Position numbers and translations under genes: made by a program. The notes below the pieces were generated by a model, which saw only the letters and a list, made by a program, of their open reading frames with translations, was not told where the DNA came from and ran no database searches. This document shows, one piece after another, positions 52,504 to 61,527 of a DNA stretch of 64,000 nt. Source of the stretch: Micromonospora eburnea (lineage in GTDB: Bacteria; Actinomycetota; Actinomycetes; Mycobacteriales; Micromonosporaceae); assembly GCF_900090225.1 (NCBI RefSeq), contig NZ_FMHY01000002.1:5332001-5396000 (forward strand). The letters run 5' to 3'. How positions within the stretch are numbered: the first letter of the stretch is position 1; every line of letters begins with the position of its first letter.

Positions 52504-54294
52504 GTGGACGTCGACGCCGGACACGGCGCCGCCCTGGGCGGCGCCCTCCCGACCCAGCCGGGCGAACTGCCGCTGACCCGCCGGCTGCGCTCCCTGCTCA
52601 CCTGGCCCACCAACGACACCGAACCGGTCAGCGCGCTGGTCCGCGCCCACCGGGGCATCCACGCCAACGCCGAAGCGTCGGTGCTGCGGCGGGCGTACAC
52701 GATCGCCGAGAACATGCACCGCGGCCAGTTCCGCAAGAGCGGCGAGCCGTACATCACCCATCCCCTCGCCGTCGCCCAGATCTGCGCCGACCTCGGCATG
52801 GACACCATCACCCTGGTCGCCGCGCTGCTGCACGACACCGTGGAGGACACCCGCTACACCCTCCAGGCCCTCCAGGAGGACTTCGGCCGCGAGGTCGCCC
52901 ACCTGGTCGACGGGGTGACCAAGTTCGACAAGGCGTTCTACGGCAAGGCCGCCGAGGCGGAGACCGTCCGCAAGATGATCGTCGCGGCCGGCAAGGACGT
53001 CCGGGTGCTGATCATCAAGCTGGCCGACCGGCTGCACAACATGCGCACCCTCGGCGTACGCTCCGCCGCCTCGCGGGAGCGGATCGCGCGCAAGACCGAG
53101 GAGGTACTCGTCCCGCTCTGCGACCGGCTGGGCATCCAGAGCCTGAAACGCGAGCTGGACGACGTGGTGCTGCTGCACCTGCACCCCGAGGAGCACGCCC
53201 GGATCGCCCGGCACGTGCACGACCGGCCCGGGTGGGACGCATACCTCGCCGAGGTGGTGGCGAAGACCAGGGTGGCGCTGCGCCGCAGCCGGGTCGACGC
53301 CGAGGTCTCCCCCCGCCCCCGGCACCTCTACTCGATCTGGAAGGACACCGTGGCGGGCGGGTACGCGGTCCCGTACGACCTGCCCCGCATCGCGATCGTG
53401 GTGGACGGTCCGGCCACCGACTGCTACGCCGCCCTCGGCGCGGTGCACGGGCTGTGGCGGCCGGTGCCGGGCCGCTTCAAGGACTTCATCGCCTCCCCCA
53501 AGAACAACCTCTACCGCTCGCTGCACACCAGCGTCCGCGGCCCGCAGGACCGTACGGTGGAGGTGCTCATCCGCACCGAGGAGATGCACCGTTCCGCCGA
53601 GTACGGCATCGCCGCCCACTACCGTTTCCCGGGCGCCGCCGGGCGGGCCGCCGACCGGGCCGACGAGCTGGCCTGGCTGCGCCGGGTGCTCGACTGGGAG
53701 CAGGAGACCGTCGACCCGACCCAGTTCATGGAGTCGCTGCGCTGCGACCTGGCGGAGGCGCAGATCCAGGTGGTCGCCGACGGGCGGCAGGTCGTCCTCC
53801 CGGCCGGCGCGACCCCGGTCGACCTGGCGTACGAGCTGGGCACCGAGCGGGGCGACCACTGCCTCGCCGCCCGGATCAACGGGCGGCTGGCCCCGCTCTC
53901 CTCCGAGCTGGAGGAGGGCGACGTGGTGGAGATCTTCACCGAGAGCGACGCGGAGACCGGCTTCGAGGCCGACGCCGCGCCGCGCGGGCCGCGCCGGGAG
54001 TGGCTGCGCTTCGTCAAGTCGCCGCACGCCCAGATGCAGATCAACCGCTGGTTCGCCGAGCACACCGAGCCGGGCATCACGATCGCCGACAAGGTACGCC
54101 TCGGCCGGGCCACCATCGGCCTCGCGCTGCGCAAGCACAACCGGGGCCTGGCCAGCGACCTGCCGCTGCTACGGCTGTCCGAGGAACTGGGCTATCCGGA
54201 CCTGGAAACCCTGCTGGTGGCGGTCTTCGACCGGGCGGTCGAGCCGGACACGGTGGTCCAGCAGCTGATCGACCTCGTCGACCACCGGCACTAG
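52504..54294 (+). CDS. Short RelA/SpoT-family (p)ppGpp synthetase/hydrolase
   Basis: The product has 596 residues, from GTG 52504 (GAGGAGG upstream). The HD domain (LLHDTVEDT, GVTKFDK, KLADRLHNMRTL) should hydrolyse ppGpp. The synthetase domain has RPRHLYSIWKD and GRFKDFIASPKNNLYRSLHTS, with the bifunctional-type RxKD. A TGS domain follows, but the normal C-terminal ACT domain is missing, so the enzyme is about 150 residues shorter than Rel. A canonical Rel likely exists elsewhere. Leaderless start 52426 is possible. Confidence 0.88.
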   Translation: MDVDAGHGAALGGALPTQPGELPLTRRLRSLLTWPTNDTEPVSALVRAHRGIHANAEASVLRRAYTIAENMHRGQFRKSGEPYITHPLAVAQICADLGMDTITLVAALLHDTVEDTRYTLQALQEDFGREVAHLVDGVTKFDKAFYGKAAEAETVRKMIVAAGKDVRVLIIKLADRLHNMRTLGVRSAASRERIARKTEEVLVPLCDRLGIQSLKRELDDVVLLHLHPEEHARIARHVHDRPGWDAYLAEVVAKTRVALRRSRVDAEVSPRPRHLYSIWKDTVAGGYAVPYDLPRIAIVVDGPATDCYAALGAVHGLWRPVPGRFKDFIASPKNNLYRSLHTSVRGPQDRTVEVLIRTEEMHRSAEYGIAAHYRFPGAAGRAADRADELAWLRRVLDWEQETVDPTQFMESLRCDLAEAQIQVVADGRQVVLPAGATPVDLAYELGTERGDHCLAARINGRLAPLSSELEEGDVVEIFTESDAETGFEADAAPRGPRREWLRFVKSPHAQMQINRWFAEHTEPGITIADKVRLGRATIGLALRKHNRGLASDLPLLRLSEELGYPDLETLLVAVFDRAVEPDTVVQQLIDLVDHRH

Positions 54295-54330
54295 CCGAAA
54301 GCCGTTCATCCGGCGGAGCCCCATGGCCAC

Positions 54331-54336
54331 TAGCCT
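54331..54336 (+). promoter_or_regulatory. Leaderless -10 box of the NUDIX-nucleotidyltransferase operon
   Basis: TAGCCT is followed by seven bases and the ATG at 54344. Confidence 0.6.
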
Positions 54337-54343
54337 TACAGGC

Positions 54344-54883
54344 ATGATCCCCCGCGCGCGTGCCACCGGACGGGCCCTCGGCTATCAACTCTTCTACCGC
54401 CTTCCCGTCCCGCTGCGGCGTCGGCTGGTCCGCCTGGCCGTGCCGAAGTACGTCGTCGGCGCGGTCACCCTGGTCCGGGACGCCGAGGCCGGTGGCGCGG
54501 GGCGGCTCCTGCTGCTGCGCCAGCCGCCCGGCTACAGCTGGACCCTGCCGGCCGGGCTGCTGCAACGCGGTGAGGCGCCGGTGGTCGGCGCGGCCCGCGA
54601 GCTGCACGAGGAGTCGGGCATCCGGCTCTCCCCCGACCGGCTGCGTCCGGCCGTGCCCAATGCCGTGGTGCACGCCAAGGGTTGGGTCGACGTGGTCTTC
54701 GAGACCGAGGTGCCGGCCTCGACCGCCGAGCTGAAGGTGGACGGCGCCGAGGTGCTGGAGGCGGCCTGGCACCCGCTGGACGATCTGCCCCGGCTGAGCC
54801 GGGCCACCGCCAACCTGCTCGCCTACTACGACATCGGCCCGCGCGCCGGCGAGGTTCCGCCGGCGGCGCCTCCCACCGCGTGA
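54344..54883 (+). CDS. NUDIX hydrolase
   Basis: The 179-residue product has a canonical Nudix box (GLLQRGEAPVVGAARELHEE, then SGI) in a beta-rich body (VGAVTLVRDAE, LLLLRQPPGYSWTLPAG). The substrate is unknown. It is leaderless and overlaps the nucleotidyltransferase gene as GTGA; the two may act on nucleotide sugars. Confidence 0.9.
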   Translation: MIPRARATGRALGYQLFYRLPVPLRRRLVRLAVPKYVVGAVTLVRDAEAGGAGRLLLLRQPPGYSWTLPAGLLQRGEAPVVGAARELHEESGIRLSPDRLRPAVPNAVVHAKGWVDVVFETEVPASTAELKVDGAEVLEAAWHPLDDLPRLSRATANLLAYYDIGPRAGEVPPAAPPTA

Positions 54884-55857
54884 CCGGCCCCGCCGGCCCG
54901 CCCCGATCGGGTGGCACGGACCGCCCCGACCGGGCCGGCGGCCAGCGTACGCCGACCGGCCGGGCCGGCGCGGCGGGTCCCGGCTGGCGGGCGGCGGTGG
55001 ACGTCTGCGCGGTGGTGCTCGCGGCCGGCGAGGGCACCCGGCTGCGCCCGCTGACCGAGCGGGTGCCCAAGGCGCTCTGCCCGGTCGGCAACGTGCCGCT
55101 GCTGGACCGGGCCCTCGACCGGCTGGCCGGGCTCGGCCTGACCGGCCCGGAACACGTCGCGGTGAACGCCTGTTACCTGGGCGACCTCGTGGTGGCGCAC
55201 GTCGGCTCCCGGGCCCACCTGTCGGTCGAGCCGGGCGATCCGCTCGGCACCGCCGGCGGGCTGGGCAACCTGCGGGACTGGGTCGCCGGGCGGGGGGTGC
55301 TGGTCGGCAACGCCGACGCGTACCTGGCCGATCCGGTCGCCCCGCCGGGGCCGGACGTCGCCGCGCTGCTGGACGGCTGGGACGGGCGGAGCGTACGCCT
55401 GCTCGGCCAGCCGGCCGACGACCCGGCGGCTCCGGGCACCTTCGGCGGCCACCGGTTCGTCGGGTTCTCGCTGCTGCCCTGGCGGCTGGTGCGGGACCTG
55501 CCGGCGACCTTCGGCGACCTGGTACGGGCGGTGTGGCGACCGGCGGAGGCGGCCGGCGCGCTGGCGGTGGTGCCCTACCGGGGCACCTTCTACGACACCG
55601 GCACCCCGGCCGACTACCTGGCGGCCAACCTGCACGCGGCCGGCGACGGCAGCCTCGTGCACCCGAGCGCGACGGTCACCGGGTGGGTACGCCGGGCGGT
55701 GATCGGCGCGGGGGCGACCGTCCGGGGCGAGGTCGCCCGCGCCGTGGTCTGGCCCGGCGCGACGGTCGGGCCGGACGAACGGCTCACCGACGCGGTCCGC
55801 GCCCCGGGCGGACTGACCGTCCCGGCGGCCCAGATCGCCGAGCCGGGGACGGGCTGA
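54880..55857 (+). CDS. NDP-sugar nucleotidyltransferase (GMP-like)
   Basis: The 325-residue product has AVVLAAGEGTRLRPLT (signature), KALCPVGNVPLLDRAL, DPLGTAGGL and a C-terminal segment with hexapeptide-like repeats (VHPSATVTGWV, AVIGAGATVRG). The enzyme forms an NDP-sugar, probably GDP-mannose or dTDP-glucose type. Start GTG 54880 overlaps the NUDIX stop. Confidence 0.88.
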   Translation: MTGPAGPPRSGGTDRPDRAGGQRTPTGRAGAAGPGWRAAVDVCAVVLAAGEGTRLRPLTERVPKALCPVGNVPLLDRALDRLAGLGLTGPEHVAVNACYLGDLVVAHVGSRAHLSVEPGDPLGTAGGLGNLRDWVAGRGVLVGNADAYLADPVAPPGPDVAALLDGWDGRSVRLLGQPADDPAAPGTFGGHRFVGFSLLPWRLVRDLPATFGDLVRAVWRPAEAAGALAVVPYRGTFYDTGTPADYLAANLHAAGDGSLVHPSATVTGWVRRAVIGAGATVRGEVARAVVWPGATVGPDERLTDAVRAPGGLTVPAAQIAEPGTG

Positions 55858-55909
55858 CCAGGCGAACCTCTAGCATGGGCCACGACGTCGACGAACGGAG
55901 AAATGTCCC

Positions 55910-56197
55910 GTGATCACCGCGATCGTGCTGATCGACTGCGCCACCGACTCCATCCCCGAGGTGGCCGAAACCCTGGCCAACCTGCCCGGCGTCAGCGAGG
56001 TCTACTCGGTGGCCGGTCACGTCGACCTGATCGCCATGGTCCGGGTCCGCGAGTTCGAGCAGATCGCCCAGGTCATCGCCGGCAGCATCTCCAAGGTGCC
56101 CGGGGTGATCAACACCGAGTCGCACATCGCGTTCCGGGCGTACTCGCAGCACGACCTGGAGGAGGCGTTCGCGATCGGGCTGGCCAACGCCGACTGA
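55910..56197 (+). CDS. Stand-alone Lrp/AsnC ligand-binding (RAM) domain
   Basis: The 95-residue product has only the C-terminal RAM domain of Lrp/AsnC regulators (IVLIDCATDSIPEVAETLA, GVSEVYSVAGHVDLIAMV) and no helix-turn-helix. Such stand-alone domains bind amino acids and may tune full-length Lrp proteins. GTG with a GGAG-containing upstream site. The location next to the qcr operon is common in actinomycetes. Confidence 0.88.
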   Translation: MITAIVLIDCATDSIPEVAETLANLPGVSEVYSVAGHVDLIAMVRVREFEQIAQVIAGSISKVPGVINTESHIAFRAYSQHDLEEAFAIGLANAD

Positions 56198-56210
56198 CCC
56201 CAGGTACACG

Positions 56211-56249
56211 TGGTGGCCGGCCCATCCCCCAGGGACGGACCGGCCACCA
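56211..56249. terminator. Hairpin between Lrp-domain and DUF4142 genes
   Basis: TGGTGGCCGG (56211-56220) pairs perfectly with CCGGCCACCA (56240-56249) around a 19-base loop. Confidence 0.65.
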
Positions 56250-56262
56250 TCGGTCGTACGGG

Positions 56263-56931
56263 TCAGCTCTGGCTCGGCGCCGGGGTCTCCGTGGTGCCCG
56301 GAGCCGGCGTCTCGGTCGTGCCCGGAGCCGGGGACTCGGTGCCGCCCGGAGCCGGCGTGGTGGTGCCGCCCGGGCTGGGCGTGCCGCTGGGGCTGGTCTG
56401 CGGCACCGGGATGCCCAGGGTCTCAGCCAGCGACGTCAGGGCGTCGAGGTGCGCCTGGAGCACCGGCAGCGCGTCCTGGGCCAGCGTGATCACCGACTGC
56501 TCGGAACCCTGCGAGATCTGGGTCTGAGTGGCCTGGATGGCTTGGACGTGACCGTTCAGCTCGGCGGTCACCCACGCCTTGTCGAACTCAGCCCCGCTGA
56601 GGCCGTTCAGCTGGTTGAGGATGTTCTGCTGGTCCGCGGTCGGGCTGTTCGGCAACTGGACGTTCAACTGCTGCGCGGTGGACTTCACCGAGTCGTCCAG
56701 CTGGGTGTGGTCCGTAACGAACTGCTTGCCCAGATCCTTCACCTGCTCGTTCTGCCCCTTCTGCTGGGCCAGGTTGCCCGAGGCGATCTCGAAGAGGTTG
56801 ACCTGGTGCAGCGCCTGCAGGTACTGGGTGTCCTGCGTCGACGGCTGTGCCGCGGCCTGCGCCGCCGCGGCGGGCGCCAACCCGACCACCACCATGGCAG
56901 CCAGGAGTCCGAGGCGTTTGATACCCAACAT
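56263..56931 (-). CDS. Secreted DUF4142 protein
   Basis: The 222-residue product has a signal peptide (LGLLAAMVVVGLAPAAAA) and a ferritin-like four-helix DUF4142 domain (LHQVNLFEIASGNLAQQK, FVTDHTQLDDSVKS). The C-terminal tail repeats short GTTETPAP-like units. RBS GGGGGGAAAG precedes the ATG at 56931. The function of DUF4142 proteins is not known. Confidence 0.85.
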   Translation of the reverse strand: MLGIKRLGLLAAMVVVGLAPAAAAQAAAQPSTQDTQYLQALHQVNLFEIASGNLAQQKGQNEQVKDLGKQFVTDHTQLDDSVKSTAQQLNVQLPNSPTADQQNILNQLNGLSGAEFDKAWVTAELNGHVQAIQATQTQISQGSEQSVITLAQDALPVLQAHLDALTSLAETLGIPVPQTSPSGTPSPGGTTTPAPGGTESPAPGTTETPAPGTTETPAPSQS

Positions 56932-57084
56932 CTTTCCCCCCCTTTTTCGTTGGACCGCACGGATACCCGGCTGACCGGGGTTATTCCTGCGAATCCACCC
57001 GTCCGGGTCGGGGGGTGGCGGGGCAGCGGAGCGGAAGCATGGGGCACGCGGCGGGCGGGACGGGACGGACGGCGCGGAAACGGC

Positions 57085-57118
57085 CGTGGCGCCCGCCGGA
57101 GAGCCGGCGGGCGCCACG
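57085..57118 (-). terminator. Terminator of the ctaE-qcrCAB operon
   Basis: A perfect 15-bp stem (CGTGGCGCCCGCCGG and complement) encloses the loop AGAG. It lies 24 bases past the qcrB stop. Confidence 0.85.
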
Positions 57119-57141
57119 ATCAGTGGTACTCGGTCAGAGGA

Positions 57142-58761
57142 TCAGCGACGGCTCTCGCCGCTGCCGATCTCCTCGCGCTCCGGTCGGGGCTCGACCGGCG
57201 GGTGCCCCGGCGAAACCGGCGCCTCGACCGGCTTCTCGATCGGGTAGAAGAAGCCCCGGACCGCCGGGCCGAGGGCACCGAGCCGGTTCATCTTCTTCGG
57301 GACGACCCAGCCGACGTAGTCCAGCGCCTCGTGGCCCTCGGCCGAGCTGAGCGGCTGGTGGACCTCGACGAACCGGCCGTCCGGCATCCGCTTGATGATG
57401 CCGGTCTCCACGCCGTGGGCCAGCACCTCCCGGTCGTGCTGCTGCAGACCGAGGCAGATGCGGTGGGTGACGTAGTACGCCAGCGGCGGGAGGATCAGCA
57501 GGCCGACCCGGCCCGCCCAGGTCATCGCGTTCAGGCTGATGTGGAACTTGTCGGCGATGACGTCGTTGGCGCCGGAGAGGGTCAGCACGATGAAGAACGT
57601 CACCGCCATCGCACCCAGTCCGGTCCGGGCCGGGACGTCCCGGGGCCGCTGGAGCAGGTTGTGGTGGCGGTAGTCCTTGAGGCGGCGGGCCTCCAGGAAC
57701 GGGTACATCGTCGACAGGCCCACCAGGATGCCGGGGAGCACGACCGTCGGCCAGAACAGCGGCGGGATGACGTACCCGTCGCCGATCGGGATGCTGATCT
57801 CCCAGCCCGGCATGAGGCGGGTCGAGCCGTCGAGGAACATGACGTACCAGTCGGGCTGGCTGGCCGCGGAGACCACCCACGCCTCGTACGGACCGAAGAA
57901 CCAGATCGGGTTGATCTGGAACAGGCCACCCATCAGCGCGATCACGCCGAAGACGACCAGGAAGAAGCCGGCCTGCTTGATCGCGTAGCGCGGGAACATC
58001 CGCTCGCCGACCACGTTGTCGTTGGTCCGGCCGGGGCCGGGCCACTGGGTGTGCTTCTGCTTGAAGACCAGGCCCAGGTGGACGCTGATCAGCGCCACCA
58101 GCAGACCCGGGACGAGCAGCACGTGGGCGATGAAGAACCGGCTGATGATGATGGTGCCCGGGAACTCCCCGCCGAAGATCGACGAGCTGACCCAGGAGCC
58201 GATCACCGGAATCGACAGGATGATGCCGGAGGCGATCCGCAGACCGGTGCCCGACAGGCCGTCGTCCGGCAGCGAGTAGCCGGTGAAGCCCGCCAGGAAG
58301 CCCACCCAGAACAGCAGCGAGCCGATGATCCAGTTCGTCTCACGCGGCTTGCGGAACGCGCCGGTGAAGAACACCCGGAGCATGTGCACCACGATGGCGG
58401 CCATGAACAGCAGGGCCGACCAGTGGTGCATCTGCCGCATGATCAGACCACCGCGGACATCGAACGAGATGTCCAGGCTGGAGGCGTACGCGGCCGACAT
58501 CGGAGTGCCCCGCAGCGGGGCGTAGCTGCCGTTGTAGACCACCTCGGCCATCGACGGCTCGAAGAAGAAGGTCAGGAACACACCGGTCAGCAGCAGCACG
58601 ACGAACGAGAAGAGCGCGATCTCGCCGAGCAGGAAGGACCAGTGGTCGGGGAAGACCTTGTTCAGCAGCTTGCGCAGTGGGGTGGCCGCCGAGAACCGGT
58701 CGTCCAGCGCGCCGGCGGTCCGGGCCGGCACCGCGGCTACGTCAAACTTTCGGCGCTTCAT
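57142..58761 (-). CDS. qcrB: Cytochrome bc1 complex cytochrome b subunit
   Basis: The 539-residue product has eight or more TM helices, heme-ligand histidine pairs (MRQMHHWSALLF and FFIAHVLLVPGLLVALISVHLG) and the Qo motif IGDGYVIPPLFWP in place of the PEWY loop region. The actinobacterial C-terminal extension is present. Overlaps qcrA stop as ATGA. Part of the cytochrome bc1-aa3 supercomplex. Confidence 0.96.
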   Translation of the reverse strand: MKRRKFDVAAVPARTAGALDDRFSAATPLRKLLNKVFPDHWSFLLGEIALFSFVVLLLTGVFLTFFFEPSMAEVVYNGSYAPLRGTPMSAAYASSLDISFDVRGGLIMRQMHHWSALLFMAAIVVHMLRVFFTGAFRKPRETNWIIGSLLFWVGFLAGFTGYSLPDDGLSGTGLRIASGIILSIPVIGSWVSSSIFGGEFPGTIIISRFFIAHVLLVPGLLVALISVHLGLVFKQKHTQWPGPGRTNDNVVGERMFPRYAIKQAGFFLVVFGVIALMGGLFQINPIWFFGPYEAWVVSAASQPDWYVMFLDGSTRLMPGWEISIPIGDGYVIPPLFWPTVVLPGILVGLSTMYPFLEARRLKDYRHHNLLQRPRDVPARTGLGAMAVTFFIVLTLSGANDVIADKFHISLNAMTWAGRVGLLILPPLAYYVTHRICLGLQQHDREVLAHGVETGIIKRMPDGRFVEVHQPLSSAEGHEALDYVGWVVPKKMNRLGALGPAVRGFFYPIEKPVEAPVSPGHPPVEPRPEREEIGSGESRR

Positions 58762-59843
58762 GGCCGCTCCCAGAAGTCGGGGCCGATGGTTTCGGTGTAG
58801 TCGGACTTCGCCACGAAGAAGCCCTCCTCGTCCACCTCGAGCGGCAGCTGCGGCAGCCGTCGGTTGGCCGGGCCGAAGACCGGCTCGGCGTTGTCGGTGA
58901 TGAGGAACTGCGACTGGTGGCAGGGGCAGAGCAGCCGGTTGGTCTGCTGCTCGTAGAGGCTCGCCGGGCAGCCGGCGTGCGTGCAGATCTTGGAGAACGC
59001 CGCGAAGTTGCCCCACATGTAGTCGCCGTGCCCGACCCGGGCGTTGGCGGTGCGGGACTTCTCCGCGTCGCCGTCACGCAGGTGGATCAGCAGGGTCGGC
59101 GAGTCGGCGTACTTGTTGCTGACGCCGCCGTCGACGCCCGGGAACACGGTGAGCTGACCACCGACGCTGACGTCCGCCGGGCGGATCGGCCGGCCGTCCT
59201 CGCGGATCAGGCGGATCTTCTTCCCGTCCATCGGCTTGAACCCGGTGGTGAACATCTGGTTGTTCTTGTGCGGGTTCTCGATCAGACCGCCCACCAGCGG
59301 CGCCGCGGCCACCAGGCCGACCGGCGCGAGACCGGCCATCAGCGAGGCGCCGAGCAGCGGCCGACGCCGGACGCCCAGCTCGTCGGCCATGTAGAGCATG
59401 GTCTCGCCGGTGATCCGGCGGTCCTCCGAGGAGCTCGGCTGGTCGTGCCGGTCCTGGATCGAGACCTCCTTCGGCAGCAGCTTCTTGCCCCAGGTGAGGA
59501 TGCCGAAGCCGATGCCGAGCAGCGCGATGCCGAGGGTCACGCCGAGCAGCGGGGTGTACCAGTTGTCACCGCCGCGGCCCGGCTCCCACTCCCACGGCCA
59601 CCAGATGTAGACGACCAGGAACGCGGTGGCGGCCAGGCCGGTCAGCAGGAAGAACGTGGCGACGGTACGGGTCAGCCGGCGCTCCGCCCGGCTGCCCGGG
59701 ACCACCTGCGGCTCGTAGTGGACGATCTCGATGTCGTCCCGCCGCGCGCCCTCCTGGACGATGTCGAACCGGGACAGCCGCGGGTCGTCCAGGTCGAGCG
59801 GCTCCCGCCCCTGCGGTGCCTGGCGCTCGATATGCGTGCTCAT
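58758..59843 (-). CDS. qcrA: Rieske iron-sulfur subunit of bc1
   Basis: The 361-residue product has three TM helices at its N-terminus and Rieske motifs CTHAGC and CPCHQSQF coordinating [2Fe-2S]. It transfers electrons from menaquinol to the diheme cytochrome. The ATG overlaps the stop of a 24-codon bridge ORF as ATGA. Confidence 0.95.
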   Translation of the reverse strand: MSTHIERQAPQGREPLDLDDPRLSRFDIVQEGARRDDIEIVHYEPQVVPGSRAERRLTRTVATFFLLTGLAATAFLVVYIWWPWEWEPGRGGDNWYTPLLGVTLGIALLGIGFGILTWGKKLLPKEVSIQDRHDQPSSSEDRRITGETMLYMADELGVRRRPLLGASLMAGLAPVGLVAAAPLVGGLIENPHKNNQMFTTGFKPMDGKKIRLIREDGRPIRPADVSVGGQLTVFPGVDGGVSNKYADSPTLLIHLRDGDAEKSRTANARVGHGDYMWGNFAAFSKICTHAGCPASLYEQQTNRLLCPCHQSQFLITDNAEPVFGPANRRLPQLPLEVDEEGFFVAKSDYTETIGPDFWERP

Positions 59844-59914
59844 GCCGCCACCTCGCTACGGGCGGCGCCGGGGGTCGACGCCGCAGCACTGAAACGAATG
59901 GTTCGCTCGGTCAC
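59840..59914 (-). other. 24-codon bridge ORF between qcrC and qcrA
   Basis: A GTG at 59914 overlaps the qcrC stop (GTGA). The frame encodes MTERTIRFSAAASTPGAARS and ends at a TGA overlapping the qcrA ATG (ATGA, 59840-59843). The 67-bp intercistronic gap is therefore completely covered by one ORF that shares stop/start overlaps at both ends. GTGA overlaps can arise by chance at G-TGA stops; having both ends match is less likely. Confidence 0.45.
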
Positions 59915-60747
59915 GACTTGCCCGCAATCCACAGGCTCGCGAAGACCAGCGCGACGATGCCGACCAGGAAGGCCGCCAGGCCCTCGGTCGACGGGCCGTA
60001 CCGGCCCAGGTTGAGACCGCCCTGGTCCTGGTCGGTCTTCAGGGTGTCCTGGATGTAGGCGATGATGTCCGCCTTCTCCTGCGGAGAGATCTGGTTGTCC
60101 CCGAACACCGGCATGTTCTGCGGGCCGCTCAGCATGGCGGCGTAGATCTGCCGGTCGCTGGCCGGCTTGAGGCTCGGCGCGTACTTGCCGGAGGAAAGCG
60201 CACCGCCGCCACCGCCGAAGGCGTGGCACTGCGAGCAGTTGATCCGGAAGAGCTCGCCACCGGTGGCCAGGTTGGCGTTCTGGCGCAGGTTGTTGCCCGC
60301 CGGGACCTCCGGGCCGCCGCCGAGCTCCTGGATGTACTGGCCGAGCTGGCGCACCTGCTCGTCGGTGAACGACGGCGGCTTGCGCATGGCCTGGGCTTCC
60401 TGGCGGGCCATCGGCATCCGACCGCTGCTGACCTGGAACTCGACCGACGCCGAACCCACACCGATCAGGCTCGGACCGCGGCCTTCGATGCCCTGGGCGT
60501 TGCGACCGTGGCAGCTCACACAGCTCACGTCGAACAGCGCCTTGCCCTCGTTGGCGGCGGCGCTCAGGGGCGGCGTGTCCTGCGCCTGCACGCCGGGGGC
60601 GAAGACGGTGTAGGCGCCGCCGGCCAGCATCAGCGCGGCGGCCAGCCGGACCGCGGCACCCAGCCGGCGGCGGCCCCTGCTGCGCGCTACGGGCCGCCCG
60701 CGCAACCGCGCGAGCAGACCGCGTCGGCGGTCGTTGTCAGAAGTCAT
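59911..60747 (-). CDS. qcrC: Diheme cytochrome c subunit of bc1
   Basis: The 278-residue product has two CxxCH heme motifs (CVSCH and CSQCH), a TM anchor near each end and the arginine-rich N-terminus. Actinobacterial QcrC replaces both cytochrome c1 and soluble cytochrome c. ATG with AAGGA upstream. Confidence 0.95.
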   Translation of the reverse strand: MTSDNDRRRGLLARLRGRPVARSRGRRRLGAAVRLAAALMLAGGAYTVFAPGVQAQDTPPLSAAANEGKALFDVSCVSCHGRNAQGIEGRGPSLIGVGSASVEFQVSSGRMPMARQEAQAMRKPPSFTDEQVRQLGQYIQELGGGPEVPAGNNLRQNANLATGGELFRINCSQCHAFGGGGGALSSGKYAPSLKPASDRQIYAAMLSGPQNMPVFGDNQISPQEKADIIAYIQDTLKTDQDQGGLNLGRYGPSTEGLAAFLVGIVALVFASLWIAGKS

Positions 60748-60819
60748 GACCTGTGTCCTTAACCGGTTGGACCTTGTCTCAGGGGACGGAGCAGCGGCGC
60801 GGTTCGTGACGCGCCAAGA

Positions 60820-61419
60820 TCACTGGAGCCAGTAGATCATGGCGTAGAGCCCGATCCACACGACGTCGACGAAGTGCCAGTAGTAGGACACGACGATGGC
60901 CGACGTGGCCTGCGCCGGGGTGAACCGGCCCATGGTGGTGCGGATCATGAAGATGATGAAGGCGATCAGACCGCCGGTCACGTGCAGACCGTGGAAGCCG
61001 GTGGTCAGGTAGAACATCGACCCGTACCCGTCCGCGTTGATCTTGACGCCCTCGTGCACCAGGTTGCGGTACTCGTTCGCCTGGCCGAGCACGAAGATCA
61101 GACCCATCACGAAGGTGATCGTGAACCACCGGCGGAGGGCGTGGACGTCACCCTTCTCGGCCGCGAAGACACCGAGCTGGCAGGTCACCGAGGAGAGCAC
61201 CAGGATCACCGTGAAGGTGGTCGCGTAGGGCACATTCAGGATCTCGGTGTGCTTCTCCCACTGCTCCGGCGCCGCCGCGCGGATCGAGAAGTACATCGCG
61301 AACAGCGCCGCGAAGAACATGAGTTCGCTGGAGAGCCACACGATCGTCCCGACGCTGACCATGTTGGGACGCGTCAGGGAGTGGATCCGGCTCTTGTCAA
61401 TGGCTGGGGCCGCAGTCAC
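60820..61419 (-). CDS. ctaE: Cytochrome c oxidase subunit III
   Basis: The 199-residue product has five TM helices and COX3 motifs (SELMFFAALFAMYFSIRA, GFHGLHVTGGLI, YYWHFVDVVWIGLYAMIYW). It leads the ctaE-qcrCAB operon of the aa3 oxidase branch. GTG start, probably close to a leaderless promoter. Confidence 0.95.
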   Translation of the reverse strand: MTAAPAIDKSRIHSLTRPNMVSVGTIVWLSSELMFFAALFAMYFSIRAAAPEQWEKHTEILNVPYATTFTVILVLSSVTCQLGVFAAEKGDVHALRRWFTITFVMGLIFVLGQANEYRNLVHEGVKINADGYGSMFYLTTGFHGLHVTGGLIAFIIFMIRTTMGRFTPAQATSAIVVSYYWHFVDVVWIGLYAMIYWLQ

Positions 61420-61514
61420 GCGGTCATTATTGCCCCTGACCGGGACCGACGATCAGCGGGGTGGCAAACCTGTGCCGGTCGTGGCCCGATCGGGGTCGTC
61501 CGCTTCGCCTGACC

Positions 61515-61520
61515 TACCCT
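61515..61520 (+). promoter_or_regulatory. Leaderless -10 box of ctaG
   Basis: TACCCT is followed by seven bases and the GTG at 61528. Confidence 0.55.
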
Positions 61521-61527
61521 GAAAAGC

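Noticed and set aside
56270..56370. Short repeats near the end of the DUF4142 gene
   Set aside because: They encode a low-complexity GTTETPAP-like tail, not a CRISPR or regulatory repeat.
60779..60823. GTGA mini-ORF after ctaE as a relay to qcrC
   Set aside because: The 14-codon frame stops before the qcrC ribosome-binding site and does not touch its start, so no relay is formed.
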